This document shows, in pieces, positions 6,131 through 7,077 of a DNA stretch of 7,077 nucleotides. The translations under genes were made by a program, and so were the position numbers. A model generated the notes under the pieces. That model saw only the letters and a program-made list of their open reading frames with translations. It made no database searches and was not told where the DNA came from. How positions within the stretch are numbered: position 1 is the stretch's first letter; each line of letters opens with the position of its first letter. The stretch is from positions 1 to 7,077 of the forward strand of contig CAIUHT010001473.1 of NCBI GenBank assembly GCA_903898975.1, written 5' to 3'. This DNA is from an uncultured Planctomycetaceae bacterium (GTDB lineage: Bacteria > Planctomycetota > Planctomycetia > Planctomycetales > Planctomycetaceae).

Positions 6131-6315
6131 TTTTTTTTGAGGAGGGGGGATTTACGGAGGAGCGGTTCTGGTTACTTGATGACTGCAGTGTCTTGCAGCA
6201 GTTCGGCAGCGTGTTCCTCATGCAAATGGGGCTGAGTCGGGTTTGCCGAGGACTGGGAATCGCGTATCCCGAAAATGTGCTGCTGGGGCTCTACCGCAGA
6301 CGCACCTCTCCCTGA
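6130..6315 (+). pseudogene. C-terminal part of the methyltransferase, displaced to another frame
   Basis: Sixty-one codons, VFFEEGGFTEERFWLLDD and onward to TGA at 6313-6315. They read as the natural C-terminus of the preceding methyltransferase: VFFEEGGF fits the L-F/x-x-A-G-F segment that follows the RLR of such enzymes, and the remainder is a plausible helix-strand end. The fragment lies one frame away from the N-terminal part, with the junction at about 6125-6131. A T8 run (6131-6138) and a G6 run (6144-6149) lie immediately after the junction. An ATG at 6055 opens this frame earlier, but residues before the junction are out-of-frame readings of the N-terminal part. Either a real inactivating indel or an assembly or sequencing error. 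Confidence 0.7.
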
Positions 6316-6453
6316 CTGCCGGGCTGGTGGGGCAGGGCGGGGCTGGATTCAACTGGGAGAGGCCGGGCGCTGCCACTGGACGAGATGAATCGAGGCCCTC
6401 TGGAGTTGATGCCGCGATGGTTGCCTCCGGCTGGAGAGGGAATCGTCCCGGGG

Positions 6454-6479
6454 AGGGGCATCGGGGAGGGGCATCGGGG
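6454..6479 (+). repeat. 13-bp tandem duplication
   Basis: AGGGGCATCGGGG occurs twice without a spacer (6454-6466 and 6467-6479). Exact identity suggests recent slippage or a variable-number repeat; two copies are too few to say more. Confidence 0.85.
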
Positions 6480-6787
6480 AGAGCGGGTTTGCGAGTGAAT
6501 CTGGTTTGGAGACGGGATCGGAAATGGACAAGCGTAGCACCGGTCGGAGGCCTGGCGGCGACAAGACCAAGACGCGGGTGGGGTATCAGTTGGCAGTGAA
6601 ATTGAGACAACAGGCTACCCGACTGTGCACGAATTGAGGGAATTCAGGAAAACGAGATGGGGTGATGTTGCAGGGAAGGGAGTCTGCCACCAGAGAGGTG
6701 TGCCAGTGATTGAAGCGGATTTCGAGGAGGACAGGGACCAGCCTGGCTCGTCGAAGCAAATGGCGGGCCCTCGAATCGGGTGAAGGG

Positions 6788-6801
6788 GACAGGCACCTGT
6801 C
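6788..6801. repeat. Short inverted repeat in a GGGGACAGGCACC context
   Basis: GACAGG and CCTGTC form a 6-base inverted repeat around CA. It sits inside GAAGGGGACAGGCACC, a phrase resembling dispersed intergenic repeats I recall from planctomycetes and other bacteria, some linked to IS200/REP-type transposases. That resemblance is from memory and unverified; no transposase is present in the window. Confidence 0.4.
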
Positions 6802-7021
6802 AGCGAATCGAATCGACAGACCGCCTCATGGGAACGTGAGATCGAGTCATCGCCTCGGCGGCCCGGTTGGCCCTGCGCCGGGAACGGGCGGCGCCGGTGT
6901 AGGAGCGGATGCGCGCCCTCTTGGAGGCGGGACCAGCGCGCGGAGATGCGTAGTCTGGGCACGATGTGGCGAACGGCGCGCCAACGCGTTTTTCGTGAGA
7001 GACTAACTCCTCGGTTTGGTC

Positions 7022-7045
7022 CGGGCCGGTATTGGAGCCGGCCCG
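7022..7045. terminator. Strong GC hairpin, possible terminator or leader structure
   Basis: CGGGCCGG (7022-7029) pairs perfectly with CCGGCCCG (7038-7045) around the loop TATTGGAG, giving an eight-base, all-GC stem. No T-run follows on either strand, so a standard intrinsic terminator is unlikely. Its place 28 bases before a possible start codon would equally suit a leader structure for the next gene. Confidence 0.4.
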
Positions 7046-7060
7046 ACTCATTGACTGCAT

Positions 7061-7077
7061 GGAGGCCGCAAAATGGC
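7061..7077 (+). promoter_or_regulatory. Ribosome binding site and start codon of a possible next gene
   Basis: GGAGG (7061-7065), seven bases, then ATG (7073-7075) is close to an ideal Shine-Dalgarno arrangement and the best one in the window. Only five bases of the supposed gene (ATGGC) are visible, so neither its existence nor its product can be judged. An alternative ATG lies at 7059-7061. Confidence 0.3.

Larger units (their letters stand above)
6316..7072. other. Long stretch without a convincing gene
   Basis: Several frames are open here on both strands (about 73-118 codons), but they overlap one another, are rich in Arg, Gly, Pro and Ser as expected of GC-rich non-coding DNA, and show no motif, membrane segment or conserved pattern I recognise. 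A plus-strand frame across about 6845-6960 reads protein-like but is cut by in-frame stops, so a decayed gene is possible. Structured elements inside are listed separately. No tRNA is visible. Confidence 0.5.

Noticed and set aside
6760..6830. Possible tRNA-like TCGAATC segments
   Set aside because: TCGAATC resembles a T-loop, but no acceptor stem, anticodon arm or cloverleaf can be built around it.
6243..7060. Several 73-118 codon frames on both strands at the right end
   Set aside because: Overlapping one another, Arg/Gly/Pro/Ser-rich, no recognisable domain or ribosome site.

Overview
The window looks like a piece of a GC-rich planctomycete chromosome or metagenomic contig. The main evidence is a Tat-exported DUF1501 protein, a family strongly expanded in Planctomycetes. 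Weak or missing Shine-Dalgarno sequences, long GC-rich intergenic gaps and a small four-helix membrane protein of a kind I associate with that phylum fit as well. The assignment is made by eye from family knowledge, not by a search.

Layout, left to right. Positions 1-70 are a heptanucleotide tandem array (unit GAGTTGG) running off the left edge. About 160 bases without a gene follow, holding a GC-rich stem-loop. On the minus strand lies a two-gene ABC-2 exporter operon: ATPase (2457 to 1510), then permease (1497 to 232), separated by 12 bases. A good sigma70-type promoter for it lies at 2582-2554. The 383-base divergent region leads on the plus strand to a DUF1501 protein (2841-4328). Converging on it from the minus strand is a four-helix membrane protein (5158 to 4574); a G-rich imperfect tandem repeat sits where the two 3' ends meet. 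After a 360-base gap comes a plus-strand class I SAM-dependent methyltransferase (from 5519), broken by a frameshift at about 6128; its C-terminal 61 codons continue in another frame to 6315. The last 760 bases have no convincing gene but hold a 13-bp tandem duplication, a short palindrome, a strong GC hairpin and, at the very end, a Shine-Dalgarno plus ATG that may open the next gene.

How the genes work together: only the ABC pair is a clear functional unit, probably exporting a small molecule, drug, lipid or ion that the sequence does not identify. DUF1501, the membrane protein and the methyltransferase are separate transcription units with no visible pathway link. DUF1501 lacks the DUF1549/DUF1553 cytochrome-like partner that often accompanies it. 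I see no convincing undescribed multi-gene system. The observations most worth checking are the broken methyltransferase, the heptamer array and the solitary DUF1501 gene.
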